Positions 1-8,071 are shown, counted from the first letter of the stretch. The stretch is 18,836 nt of DNA from Phycisphaerales bacterium (GCA_003153915.1 PMBX01000153.1:5225-24060); one strand, 5' to 3'. Notes: generated by a model not told the origin, from the letters alone. A program made the numbers and translations.

Positions 1-78
1 CAGGCCGGTGAGCACGCCTACCGGCTGGACGTGGCCGCGGCGACGGGAAAAGTCACGGTGACGCGCACAGGACCATAG
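1..78 (+). CDS. C-terminal tail of an unidentified upstream gene (partial)
   Basis: The first frame is open from the window edge and encodes 25 residues ending GKVTVTRTGP before TAG at 76-78. Third codon positions are strongly G/C, like the genes that follow, and the stop lies only 29 bases before pilM, so it is probably the last part of the gene ahead of pilM in the same operon. In related loci this place is often held by a pilin-like or minor pseudopilin gene, but the tail is too short to assign a family. It could also be a chance open frame. Confidence 0.5.
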   Translation, partial: QAGEHAYRLDVAAATGKVTVTRTGP

Positions 79-107
79 CAACAGACACGGGACGCAAGAG
101 GCCCAAT

Positions 108-1271
108 ATGCTGAACCTTTTGGTGCGGAACAAGCGGTTGCCCATTGCCCTGGACATCGGCGCCGACAGCGTCAAGATGCTCCAGGTCCGGCGGAGCCCG
201 GCATCCTGGTCCATCATCGCCGCGGGGATGGCCCGGATGGCCTGCCAGGCCCAACAGGACCCCGCCGCGTGGCGCAAGGAAGTCGTCGCGACGGTCAGGA
301 ACCTGCTGGGGGCGAACGGTTTCAGCGGGCACAAGGTCGTCACCGCGCTTTCCTGCGGTGAACTTTCCATCAAGAGCGTGCGCCTGCCGAGCATGCCGGA
401 GGCGGAACTCCGCGAGGCCGTCAAGTGGGAGGCCAAGGAGAGGTTCGGTTTCGACCTCGCGCCGGACCAATTGAGCTACCTGGACGCCGGGGAAGTCCGC
501 AACGGCAATGAGACGGCCCGCGAGGTGATCATGCTGGCGGCCCCTCGGGAGGTCATCGACGCCCACATCGACCTGCTGGCGGACATAGGACTGGCCCCGG
601 AGCACATCGACGCCGCGCCGGTGGCCTTGTTTCGCGGCTTTGAGCGGTTCCTGCGCCGCCGCGACGACGAGCAGACCGTCAGCGTCGTAGTGGACCTGGG
701 CTGTTCCGCCACGCGCGTCGTGGTCGCCCGCGGCCGGCAGATCGTCTTCATCAAGAGCATCGACATCGGCGGGCGCAAGTTCAGCGAGGCCGTCGCCACG
801 CAGTTCAACCTCAGCTACGCCGACGCGCGACAGATCCGCGTCAAGAAGGCCGGGGAACTGGCCGCCAACCCATCCGGTCCAGGCGAGCCCCAGCGGGACA
901 AGTCCGACGCGGAATCACTGGACTGGAACATCCACGATGCCGTACGGGCGCACGTGGAGGCATTGTCGGGCGAAATCGCCCTTTGCCTGCGGTACTGCTC
1001 GGTGACTTTCCGCGGGCTTCGTCCCGCACAGGTCATCCTCAGCGGCGGGGAGGCATATGACCCGTTCGTCACCAAGATTATCGGTGAACGCCTGGGCGTG
1101 GAATGCACGCTGGGCCATCCGCTTCAGGGCATCGCGGTCAACAACACGGACCTGGGCGGCGATCGTTCCGCACAGGTGGAGTGGGCCACCTGCGCGGGAC
1201 TGGCCATCCGGGACCTGGAATTGGGCGATCAAACGGAGTTGGACCATGGAGAAAATCGACTTTCTGCCTGA
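108..1271 (+). CDS. pilM: PilM, actin-like ATPase of the type IV pilus inner-membrane platform
   Basis: This 387-residue protein has the FtsA/MreB-type actin fold signature of PilM. A first phosphate-binding motif lies near residues 14-22 (LDIGADSVK, Asp16), a second around Asp196 (VVDLG), and the adenosine motif VILSGGE is at 309-315. PilM family members are cytoplasmic, bind ATP and recruit the N-terminal tail of PilN to build the alignment complex with PilO and PilP. The length is slightly above the usual ~350 residues because of a charged insert around residues 245-275. The ATG at 108 follows an AAGAGG-like stretch. The 3' end overlaps pilN by 26 bases, which fits translational coupling. 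The family call is strong; the nucleotide-binding inference rests on motifs only. Confidence 0.9.
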   Translation: MLNLLVRNKRLPIALDIGADSVKMLQVRRSPASWSIIAAGMARMACQAQQDPAAWRKEVVATVRNLLGANGFSGHKVVTALSCGELSIKSVRLPSMPEAELREAVKWEAKERFGFDLAPDQLSYLDAGEVRNGNETAREVIMLAAPREVIDAHIDLLADIGLAPEHIDAAPVALFRGFERFLRRRDDEQTVSVVVDLGCSATRVVVARGRQIVFIKSIDIGGRKFSEAVATQFNLSYADARQIRVKKAGELAANPSGPGEPQRDKSDAESLDWNIHDAVRAHVEALSGEIALCLRYCSVTFRGLRPAQVILSGGEAYDPFVTKIIGERLGVECTLGHPLQGIAVNNTDLGGDRSAQVEWATCAGLAIRDLELGDQTELDHGENRLSA

Positions 1272-1875
1272 AAGCATCCGGTCGCAGCGCGCCCACCGGG
1301 CCAGCCTGATAAGGCAGGGCTGCCTGTTGGCGGTCTGCGTGCTGGCCCTGACGGTGTTGGCGTTTGCCCGCCAGCAGCGAATCAGCGCCGCCAGAGCGGA
1401 ACAGGTTTCCCTCAATGACCAATTCGCCAACGTCCAACACCAACTGGCCTTCCGAAGCGACCTGGAAAGCCAGCAGGCGGATTTGATGATCAAGAAGCGC
1501 ATTGATGAACAACTCGGCAGCCGTGTCAACACCCTGGAAGTGCTGGCGGAGATGGGACGTCTGCTACCCGATAGCATCGTGCTGACGAGCTTGAACCTCG
1601 AGGCCGTTGAGTTGCGGATTCCGCTGAAGCCCGCCGAGGAAAGAAGCGACTCCTCGGCACGGTCGGCCGACAACCTCCCCAGGGAGAAGGTCGTCAAGCG
1701 AGTGCGACTGATCTTCACCGGGCTGGCGCCCTCGGACGTGGACCTGGCCAACTTCATCGCGCAGCTCTCTGCCGGGCGGTTGTTTGAGGACGTCAACATG
1801 GGCTACGCCAAGAATGTGGATTTCCGCGGGCGCAGCGCCAGGGAATTCCAGGCGAGCTGTTACGTAGTCCGCTGA
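1246..1875 (+). CDS. pilN: PilN-like inner-membrane assembly protein
   Basis: I place the start at ATG 1246 because GGAG at 1235-1238 lies 7 bases upstream and because the resulting protein begins MEKIDFLPES. That matches the N-terminal I-N-L-L-P type tail by which PilN docks into PilM, with the variant sequence IDFLP. The frame is open further upstream, but that part only shadows pilM. The 209-residue product has one transmembrane segment (about 21-41), then a coiled-coil-prone stretch (45-95) and a ferredoxin-like periplasmic domain (VNTLEVLAEMGRLLPDSIVL onward), the order expected of PilN. A Ser/Arg/Asp-rich loop near 135-150 looks like a lineage-specific insert. It should pair with PilO, encoded 18 bases downstream. 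Confidence 0.87.
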   Translation: MEKIDFLPESIRSQRAHRASLIRQGCLLAVCVLALTVLAFARQQRISAARAEQVSLNDQFANVQHQLAFRSDLESQQADLMIKKRIDEQLGSRVNTLEVLAEMGRLLPDSIVLTSLNLEAVELRIPLKPAEERSDSSARSADNLPREKVVKRVRLIFTGLAPSDVDLANFIAQLSAGRLFEDVNMGYAKNVDFRGRSAREFQASCYVVR

Positions 1876-1893
1876 GGCGATGGAGCGACAACC

Positions 1894-2424
1894 ATGATCA
1901 AATTCACGCGACAAAGCTGGGTGATGGTGGCGGTGGCGATGGTGTTGGTCGGGGCGGCCGTCGTGGGAATCTATAGCCCCCAGAACCGCAAGCTCCATGA
2001 CCTGAGGACGCAGATCACCGCCCAGAAGATGTCGCTGGAGAGCGACTCTAAGCGCGCCTCCGTCGTGCCGGAAATGCTGCGTAAGGTCCAGGAAATGAAG
2101 GGCCGGTACAAGGACTTCGACCAGCGTCTGCCACGCAGCAAGGAACTGGGCGTTTTCCTTCAGGAAATCACGCAGATACAGAGCGGTTCCCAGCTTTCCG
2201 AGGCCCACATGGAGACGGAAAATCCCACTAGCGAGGAACTGTTCAACACCATGCCCATCCGGATGCATTTCCGCGGGTCGTACCTGGCGCTGGCGGAGTT
2301 CCTCAAGAACATCGACGGGATGCAGCGCATTACGCGCGTGCAGAAGCTGGCGATCCTGTCGCCCAAGGACGGCGACGTGCTGGAGATCGAATTGCTGATG
2401 AACATCTATTTCACCAAAACCTGA
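1894..2424 (+). CDS. pilO: PilO-like inner-membrane assembly protein
   Basis: The 176-residue product has a short basic cytoplasmic N-terminus, one transmembrane helix (about residues 9-27), a coiled-coil segment rich in Lys, Gln and Arg (about 30-80) and a small alpha/beta C-terminal domain (LRKVQEMK, FRGSYLALAEFLKNIDGM). This is the PilO architecture. The phrase around FRGSYLALAEFL is typical of the family's ferredoxin-like fold. PilO heterodimerises with PilN in the periplasm and links the platform to PilP and the secretin. GGAG at 1882-1885 sits 8 bases before the ATG. The protein is shorter than proteobacterial PilO (about 205 residues), and the assignment leans partly on gene order. Confidence 0.85.
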   Translation: MIKFTRQSWVMVAVAMVLVGAAVVGIYSPQNRKLHDLRTQITAQKMSLESDSKRASVVPEMLRKVQEMKGRYKDFDQRLPRSKELGVFLQEITQIQSGSQLSEAHMETENPTSEELFNTMPIRMHFRGSYLALAEFLKNIDGMQRITRVQKLAILSPKDGDVLEIELLMNIYFTKT

Positions 2425-2462
2425 CCCGGCCAGGACCGGCAGGGGCGGTGCGGAGCCCGATG

Positions 2463-3032
2463 ATGTCCAATTTTCAAAAACAGTTGCTGGCGGAACTCAA
2501 ACGGGACAAGAAGAAGACGGTCATCATGGCGGTCTTGCTTCTGGTGGCCATGGTGGTCATTGGCCGCGTGGTGCTCAAGGCGGGAAAACCCGCCACGGCG
2601 TCGGCCGACACGACGGTCAGGAATTCGACGGATCCCCAGCCCGCGATGTCCGGCGAACCCGATACCGCCGAAACCGGCGAATCGGACCACGACGGGAAGG
2701 TTAGGAACCTCGGTCCCATCGACACGACTATCACACGGGACATATTTGCCACCAATCCCAAGTATTTCCCCCCCGGAAAGATCGACGGGGTTCCCGTGGA
2801 ATTTGCCTCGGTCAAGACTGACGATGTGGCCGCCGAGCGGGAGGCCATCCTGGCCAGGGCGAGGGAACTGACCCTCCAGAGCACGATGCTGTCGGCGACT
2901 CCCACGGCCATCATCGAAGGCCAAGTGCTTCGCGTGGGCGAAACGATCAACGGTTACAAAGTCGTGGAGATCGGCCCGCGCCAATGCACGCTGGAGAAGA
3001 ACGGAATAAGAGTGAGCATCGCAATGAAATGA
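2463..3032 (+). CDS. PilP/GspC-like linker protein
   Basis: This 189-residue protein has a charged cytoplasmic N-terminus, one transmembrane helix (about residues 19-38), a low-complexity Thr/Asp/Glu/Pro periplasmic linker (about 43-95) and a compact beta-rich C-terminal domain from about residue 135. The pattern AIIEGQVLRVGETINGYKVV followed by a beta strand and IRVSIAMK resembles the homology region of GspC and PilP, which touches the secretin N0 domain. There is no lipobox, so it is anchored like GspC and not lipidated like PilP. I prefer ATG 2463 because GGAG at 2452-2455 lies 7 bases away; ATG 2460 and GTG 2448 are in frame and possible. Its place between pilO and the secretin supports the role. 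Confidence 0.72.
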   Translation: MSNFQKQLLAELKRDKKKTVIMAVLLLVAMVVIGRVVLKAGKPATASADTTVRNSTDPQPAMSGEPDTAETGESDHDGKVRNLGPIDTTITRDIFATNPKYFPPGKIDGVPVEFASVKTDDVAAEREAILARARELTLQSTMLSATPTAIIEGQVLRVGETINGYKVVEIGPRQCTLEKNGIRVSIAMK

Positions 3033-3066
3033 TTGAGGACCTTCGCCTGCCTTCAGAGGCGGGTCG

Positions 3067-3114
3067 ATGAAAAACCAGACTCAGGCTGCCATCGAGGAAG
3101 CGGCCGAACCCTAG
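3067..3114 (+). CDS. Possible 15-codon leader ORF ahead of the secretin
   Basis: ATG 3067 opens a 15-residue frame (MKNQTQAAIEEAAEP) ending TAG at 3112-3114, directly before the secretin ribosome-binding site AAGGAG at 3116-3121. Its ATG lies in a 6-bp inverted repeat (TCGATG 3064-3069 with CATCGA 3090-3095). A weak GAGG stretch at 3056-3059 is the only candidate ribosome-binding site. It could be a translated leader coupling secretin synthesis to the genes upstream, or a chance frame. There is no homology argument. Confidence 0.2.
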   Translation: MKNQTQAAIEEAAEP

Positions 3115-3129
3115 TAAGGAGTATGACAC

Positions 3130-5238
3130 ATGACCAGGCACCACACCAGGAACCGCCTTGGCGGCGCGGCGATTATTGTCGTGGCCGTGGCGGCGCTGGC
3201 CTACGTTGGCAGCGCTATAGCCAAGGAGGCGGGCGTTGCTTCTCCGCTGAGCGTTTCGGCTCGGCAAGGTAACGGTAAACTCGCGGCGGCTGACCCGACT
3301 CAATGGACGACCACGCATCCCGTCGTGGCAACCAGCCAACCCACTCGCTCGACCTTCCCGCCGGACAAGACTCCTACGGCGGCCAAGCCAGTGGTAGGGA
3401 ACCCCGTCAATGCCCTGGCGGTTCGGATGTCTCGACCGGGGACGTTTGAAATCCACGTCCAGGGCGCCGATCTGCGGGGCGTTCTCCAGCTCCTCAGCAC
3501 CCAGGGACGCAAAAACATCGTCGCTACCAAGGAGGTCACCGGAACGGTGACGGCTGACCTGTACGGCGTCAACTTTAAGGACGCCTTGGAGGCGGTGCTA
3601 GAGTCTTCGGGGTTTGTCTACCGCGAAAAGGACAACTTCATCTACGTCTACACCCCCAAGCAGTTGGAGGACGTGCTCAAGTCGGAGCGCAAGCTGGCCA
3701 CACGGGTTTTCCGCCTGGCCTATGTCCGAGCGACCGACGCCAAGACACTGATTGCCCCAGCGCTATCAAGGGACGCGGTGGTTTCCATTACGCCGGACGC
3801 CAGTGTCGGCATTGCCAAGAGTAACAGCGAAGCAGGCGGCAATAACCTTGCTGGAAGCGATGCGATGATCGTCCAGGACTATGAGGACAACCTCAAGGAG
3901 GTCGAGAAGATCATCGCCGAAATGGACGTCAAACCCGACCAGGTGCTTCTGGAAGTAACCATGCTTGATGCCAAGTTGACGGAGAACAACGCCCTGGGCA
4001 TCAATTTCAGCACCCTGGAGGGCATTGATTTTGAAACCCTCGGCTCGGCCTCCACTGCGTTGGGCAACATGGCTAACGCCGGACTGAGTGGTGCGAGTTT
4101 GAAAAATGCCCCTGCCGCCACGATTCGCACGGACCTTCCCACCACCAGCGGAGGAATGACGATCGGTGTCGTAAGCAATAACGTTGCCGCTTTCATTACG
4201 GCGCTGGAGGACATCACCGATGTCACCGTGTTGGCCAATCCCAAGTTGTTGATCGTCAACAAGCAGCGTGGCGAGGTGCTCATTGGCACCCACATGGGTT
4301 ACCTTACCAACACCACCACCGAGGGCCAGGTCACCCAATCGGTGGAGTTCCTGGACACAGGTACCCGCCTGATTGTCCGGCCGTACATCGGCAGGGACGG
4401 TTTCATCCGTCTGGAAATCCACCCCGAAGACAGCACCGGAACCGTCCAGACCCTGGAACAAAACGTCGTACCCAGCAGCGTGTCCACCGAAATGACCAGC
4501 AACGTCATGGTTCGCGACGGCCATACGATCATCATCGGCGGCTTGTTCCGGGAGGAGACGACCAATCTACGCAACCAGATCCCGGTGTTGGGCAATATCC
4601 CCTATGTGGGCGCCGCCTTCCGATATACCAAGGACACGACCATTCGCAAGGAGATCGTCATCCTGCTGACACCGCATATTATTCAGCATACCCATGACGA
4701 GGGCGTTAGCGAACAGCTCAAGAATGATGTGGAGCGATTCCGCATCGGGCAGCGCAAGGGCTTGCAGTGGTTCGGAAGAGACCGGTTGGCGCAGACCTAC
4801 ATGAGCTGGGCGCGACAGGCGATATCGCAAGACAAGCCTGACAAGGCGATGTGGAACATTGACATGGCTTTGTCGCTATCCCCGCGCATGGAAGAGGCTA
4901 TTCGCCTAAGGGAACGTATCACCGGTAAGGCATTTTGGTCAGATTACGCTCAAGATACTTCCGTTCATTTCGTCATTCAGCGAATGATGATGCAGGACCT
5001 GGGCAGGCCAGTGGAACGGATGATCCCACCGGCCAAACCGCGCGACGCAGCCAATGTTGAACCGGTTGTCCGTGATGCCTTTGGGATCACGCAACGATAT
5101 GAAGACCCTCTGACGCCGTCCATGGCGGCCCCCCCGCCGGTGGTGACGCAGGAGATACTGTTGCATGCACCGCAACCGGTCGAGAAGTCCAAGACGCCGA
5201 CGACATGTCCCAGTGACGCGGGCGGTAAGGCCCAGTGA
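3130..5238 (+). CDS. pilQ: PilQ/GspD-type secretin with C-terminal extension
   Basis: The 702-residue protein should form the outer-membrane channel of the pilus. A signal peptide covers residues 1-31 with likely cleavage after SAIA. A STN/N0-like domain spans about 106-175, an N1-type domain about 191-270, and the secretin barrel about 275-518. Hallmarks include TVLANPKLLIVNKQRGEVLI, the TG..L.V.P stretch, the VMVRDGHTIIIGGLFREE motif and IPVLGNIPYVGAAFR, closing with ILLTPHII. About 180 extra residues follow the barrel, with one TPR-like helix pair (RLAQTYMSWARQAISQDKPD to MALSLSP) and a proline-rich tail. Only one N1 repeat is evident. AAGGAG at 3116-3121 sets ATG 3130; the nearby ATG 3123 is in another frame. 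The next gene, a TPR lipoprotein, is a plausible pilotin. Confidence 0.92.
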   Translation: MTRHHTRNRLGGAAIIVVAVAALAYVGSAIAKEAGVASPLSVSARQGNGKLAAADPTQWTTTHPVVATSQPTRSTFPPDKTPTAAKPVVGNPVNALAVRMSRPGTFEIHVQGADLRGVLQLLSTQGRKNIVATKEVTGTVTADLYGVNFKDALEAVLESSGFVYREKDNFIYVYTPKQLEDVLKSERKLATRVFRLAYVRATDAKTLIAPALSRDAVVSITPDASVGIAKSNSEAGGNNLAGSDAMIVQDYEDNLKEVEKIIAEMDVKPDQVLLEVTMLDAKLTENNALGINFSTLEGIDFETLGSASTALGNMANAGLSGASLKNAPAATIRTDLPTTSGGMTIGVVSNNVAAFITALEDITDVTVLANPKLLIVNKQRGEVLIGTHMGYLTNTTTEGQVTQSVEFLDTGTRLIVRPYIGRDGFIRLEIHPEDSTGTVQTLEQNVVPSSVSTEMTSNVMVRDGHTIIIGGLFREETTNLRNQIPVLGNIPYVGAAFRYTKDTTIRKEIVILLTPHIIQHTHDEGVSEQLKNDVERFRIGQRKGLQWFGRDRLAQTYMSWARQAISQDKPDKAMWNIDMALSLSPRMEEAIRLRERITGKAFWSDYAQDTSVHFVIQRMMMQDLGRPVERMIPPAKPRDAANVEPVVRDAFGITQRYEDPLTPSMAAPPPVVTQEILLHAPQPVEKSKTPTTCPSDAGGKAQ

Positions 5239-5278
5239 GTATTTTTTTTGCCTTATGCGTCAATTTAGGGATTTTGCG

Positions 5279-5309
5279 CAGGCTGGGCAAGTGTCTTGCC
5301 TGAAGCCTG
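5279..5309 (+). promoter_or_regulatory. Leader hairpin directly before the TPR lipoprotein ribosome-binding site
   Basis: Seen directly: GGCAAG (5286-5291) pairs with CTTGCC (5295-5300) around a TGT loop, and CAGGC (5279-5283) pairs with GCCTG (5305-5309) outside a small internal loop, giving 11 base pairs. The AAGGAG site starts at 5310, immediately after the stem. A T8 run (5242-5249) lies before the hairpin, not after it, so it does not look like a terminator on this strand. It may modulate translation of the lipoprotein or protect the mRNA end; that is inference. Confidence 0.45.
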
Positions 5310-5321
5310 AAGGAGCAAGCC

Positions 5322-5348
5322 ATGAAGAACATGAAGAAAATGAAGAAG
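5322..5348 (+). repeat. Three tandem 9-nt units carrying three in-frame start codons
   Basis: The unit ATGAAGAAN occurs three times in a row at the 5' end of the TPR lipoprotein gene, encoding MKN-MKK-MKK. Each unit supplies an in-frame ATG and extends the positively charged n-region of the signal peptide. Gain or loss of a unit would keep the frame. Confidence 0.8.
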
Positions 5349-6542
5349 TGGATGATAATTGCGGCGGCGGTGGTACTGGGCGCGCTGGCAGGCTGCCAGC
5401 AGGGCAGCACCAGCAAGGAAGCCCGCGCCTCAGCCTATCAAAGATGGTACCGGACCAGGGCGACCGTGTCTTGTGGCCTGGCGAGTGAATACCTCAAGAC
5501 AGGACAATTGGATCAAGCTGAAAAGAAAGCCAAGGAGACGATTGCCCAGGACGCCGAATGTACGGATGCCCATGTGGTTCTCGGCAAGGTTTATATTGAA
5601 AATGGGCAGTACTTGCTGGCGACCAATGAATTGACCATCGCCTGTCGGCAGAAGGGGGATTCCTCGGATATGGTGTACCTGCTAGGCGTGGCGCAAGAGA
5701 AGGCCGGACGGTTTGACGAGGCGCTGGCCAGTTATCGAAGGGCACGCCAGTTGGACGGGGCTAACGTCGATGCAGTGATAGCAGCCGGCGAGGTACTGGT
5801 CCAGATGGACCGGGTGGAGGAAGCCCAGGAGTACATTGAGTTCAACCTTCAGACTGCCGGCGACTCCCTGGGCATCTACGAACTGGCGGGCCGGCTGGCC
5901 ATGATGCGCAAGGAGTATGCCACCGCGGCGGACCGCTATCAGCGCGCCAGCGACCTGGATATCAAGAACTCTTGTTACCTGGAAGCCTTGGCCCAAGCTC
6001 GATTCCTAGCCGGACAGTACGAACAAGCAGCCGAGACGCTAACGACCTTGTCGGGCAAGGGTGATTATCCCAAGGCCGCCTGGGTCCATACCATGCTGGG
6101 CGACTGCCTGCTGGCGATGGACCATCCAGCGGAGGCCTGCGACGCCTACTACCGCGCCAAGGACATAACCCCTGATTCCGCCCAGGCCTGGACCAACCTG
6201 GCCAAGGCCCTGTTGGCCTGCCGGGAGACGGCCCGAGCCGCCGCCGCAGCCCGGGAAGCCGTCAAGCTCCAGGCTGACAGCACGGAAGCCATCGGGTTGC
6301 TGGGATATACCCTCCTGTCCAACGGGCAGGTTGAGGAGGCGATGGAAGTGCTGATCGGGGCCGTGCGGAACCATCCCTCCGATGTGACCCTGCAATGCCT
6401 TTTGGGCAGGGCGCACGAGTTGTCCGGAGACGAGGTTCAGGCGGAGCGATGCTATGCCGCCGCGCTGGATTCAAATCCACGAAGTCCATTAGCACGGGAA
6501 CTTGCGGGCCTGGAGGGGCCTAGCGACGGTTCCCGGAATTGA
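5322..6542 (+). CDS. TPR-repeat lipoprotein, possible secretin pilotin/assembly factor
   Basis: The 406-residue product begins with a Lys-rich n-region, a hydrophobic stretch and a lipobox LAGC with Cys25, so it is predicted to be exported and lipidated. The rest is almost entirely tetratricopeptide helices, about ten repeats. Examples are YLKTGQLDQAEKKAKETI near the N-terminus, AGRFDEALASYRRARQLD, EYATAADRYQRASDLD, and NGQVEEAMEVLIGAVRNHPS near the end. PilF/PilW-type pilotins are TPR lipoproteins that bring PilQ to the outer membrane, and the position next to the secretin fits that job. This one has more repeats than PilF (about six), so it may be a wider scaffold. AAGGAG at 5310-5315 sets ATG 5322; in-frame ATGs also occur at 5331 and 5340. 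Confidence 0.82.
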   Translation: MKNMKKMKKWMIIAAAVVLGALAGCQQGSTSKEARASAYQRWYRTRATVSCGLASEYLKTGQLDQAEKKAKETIAQDAECTDAHVVLGKVYIENGQYLLATNELTIACRQKGDSSDMVYLLGVAQEKAGRFDEALASYRRARQLDGANVDAVIAAGEVLVQMDRVEEAQEYIEFNLQTAGDSLGIYELAGRLAMMRKEYATAADRYQRASDLDIKNSCYLEALAQARFLAGQYEQAAETLTTLSGKGDYPKAAWVHTMLGDCLLAMDHPAEACDAYYRAKDITPDSAQAWTNLAKALLACRETARAAAAAREAVKLQADSTEAIGLLGYTLLSNGQVEEAMEVLIGAVRNHPSDVTLQCLLGRAHELSGDEVQAERCYAAALDSNPRSPLARELAGLEGPSDGSRN

Positions 6543-6554
6543 TGCCCTTCGGCC

Positions 6555-6580
6555 GGGCGGGCGGCTCGCGCCGCCCGCCC
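6555..6580 (+). promoter_or_regulatory. Perfect 11-bp GC hairpin between the lipoprotein and kinase genes
   Basis: GGGCGGGCGGC (6555-6565) is followed by loop TCGC and its exact complement GCCGCCCGCCC (6570-6580). It starts 13 bases after the lipoprotein stop and ends 14 bases before the GGAGGA site of the kinase. No T-tract follows, so it is not a normal intrinsic terminator. It could cause partial attenuation, stabilise the upstream mRNA against 3' exonucleases, or lower downstream translation, dividing the structural part of the operon from the signalling cassette. The structure is seen; its role is inferred. Confidence 0.7.
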
Positions 6581-6609
6581 CCGGAGGTGTACTTGGAGGA
6601 TCGGTCTTC

Positions 6610-8052
6610 TTGACCACGGCCAAGCGATTGGGACTGGCGAGCGTGGCGTTGATTGGCCTGGGGGCCAGCGCCGCCTATTACGCCACCATCATGGCGATGA
6701 AGGGTTACGCCTTTCCCCGCCGTGGATTGGATTGCCTGGTCTTCGGTCTGGTGGCGGCGATGACGGTCCTGGTGCTGCTGGTGTTCTGGAGGAGCGTCCA
6801 CCGCGATATGGGATTGATCTCCCTGCAACTGGACCAGATGGCCCGGACCGGGCAGGTGGGCATGTTGATGGCCAACGGGACGCACGAATTGACGCGGATC
6901 ATCCGTCCGCTGAATGACTTCCTGTCCGCCTCCCACAGGCAGCAGGAGACCCTCCGCGCGGAGAACCGCGAGCTTCAGATTCAGGCCCGTATCTCAGCGG
7001 CGGAAAAAAACCATACCGAGGCCATTATTTTTTCCATTTCCGACGTGGTGATCGTTACGAACCGTTTCGACGAACTGATCTTGGCCAATGAAGCCGCCGA
7101 GAAACTCTTCGGCTTTAAATCTTCCGCCGTTGTGCGCAAGACCATCGAGGACGTGATCCGCGACGCAACGTTGGTACGCCTGATCCGTGAGACGCGAAGC
7201 CACGGCGCGAATTTCCCGCGCAAGGTGGTGGAGCACATCGTAGGGGACAAAGGCGCCAACCGAACCTACACGCTGACCCTCAGTTGCGTCCTGGCCCCGG
7301 CCAACGGGGTGGCCGGAGTGGTGTCGGTCCTGCACGACATAACTCGGGAGAAGGAAATCGCCCGAATGAAGACAGATTTCGTCTCCCACGTCTCGCACGA
7401 ACTGAAGACGCCCCTGGCGTCAATCAAGGCGTACGTCGAGATGCTGGTGGACGGAGAGGCCCGCGACGAAAAGACCCGCCGCGAGTTCTACGAAATCATC
7501 TCCACGGAGACGGACCGCCTTCACCGGTTGATCGAGAACATCCTGAACATCTCGCGGATCGAGTCGGGCGTGGTGAAGATGGTTCGCGAACCCGTCAGTC
7601 TGACGGCAGTGACCAGGCAGGCCCTGGATGTAACCGCCCCGGCGGCCAGGGACAAGAACATCCGTCTTGTGGAGCGGTTGGCCCCGATGCTCAACCAGGT
7701 GGAGGCAGATGGCGACATGATCTGCCAGGCCGTGCTGAACCTGCTGTCCAACGCCGTCAAGTACACCCCCCCCGGGGGAACGGTCACCGTGGCCGTGACG
7801 GCCGACGAACGCCGCAACGTGGTGACATGTGAGGTCGCCGACACGGGCGTGGGTATTCCCGCCGACGACCTGCCCCACGTGTTCGACAAGTTTTATCGGG
7901 TCGCGGCCAACAATCGCATGGCCTCCGGCACTGGGCTTGGACTAACGCTGGTCAAGCACATCATCGAGACGGCCCACGACGGCAGGCTCTTGGTGACCAG
8001 CGAAGTGAACAAGGGCAGCCGCTTCGGCATCGAGCTGCCCATGCTGAGATAA
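6610..8052 (+). CDS. Membrane sensor histidine kinase with PAS domain
   Basis: I choose the TTG at 6610 because GGAGGA (6595-6600) lies 9 bases upstream and because it gives a product starting just before the first membrane helix; upstream in-frame codons run through the hairpin and the previous gene. The 480-residue protein has two transmembrane helices (about 9-30 and 41-61) with only a short loop between, so it has no periplasmic sensor domain. A helical linker follows, then a PAS domain from about residue 137 (SISDVVIVTN), a HisKA domain with SHELKTPLA and His263, and an ATPase domain with N box Asn381, G1 box DTGVGIP from Asp411 and G2 box GTGLGL at 440-445. The overall order resembles PhoR/WalK-type kinases. 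The regulator encoded next, 19 bases on, is the obvious partner. The ligand is unknown. Confidence 0.9.
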   Translation: MTTAKRLGLASVALIGLGASAAYYATIMAMKGYAFPRRGLDCLVFGLVAAMTVLVLLVFWRSVHRDMGLISLQLDQMARTGQVGMLMANGTHELTRIIRPLNDFLSASHRQQETLRAENRELQIQARISAAEKNHTEAIIFSISDVVIVTNRFDELILANEAAEKLFGFKSSAVVRKTIEDVIRDATLVRLIRETRSHGANFPRKVVEHIVGDKGANRTYTLTLSCVLAPANGVAGVVSVLHDITREKEIARMKTDFVSHVSHELKTPLASIKAYVEMLVDGEARDEKTRREFYEIISTETDRLHRLIENILNISRIESGVVKMVREPVSLTAVTRQALDVTAPAARDKNIRLVERLAPMLNQVEADGDMICQAVLNLLSNAVKYTPPGGTVTVAVTADERRNVVTCEVADTGVGIPADDLPHVFDKFYRVAANNRMASGTGLGLTLVKHIIETAHDGRLLVTSEVNKGSRFGIELPMLR

Positions 8053-8071
8053 TGGTCAGGAAAATCCGAAT

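Noticed and set aside
5220..5249. GGGC/GCCC mini-stem followed by T8 at the end of the secretin gene, as a terminator
   Set aside because: Only 4 base pairs, and 8 bases separate the stem from the T run; the next gene is likely in the same operon.
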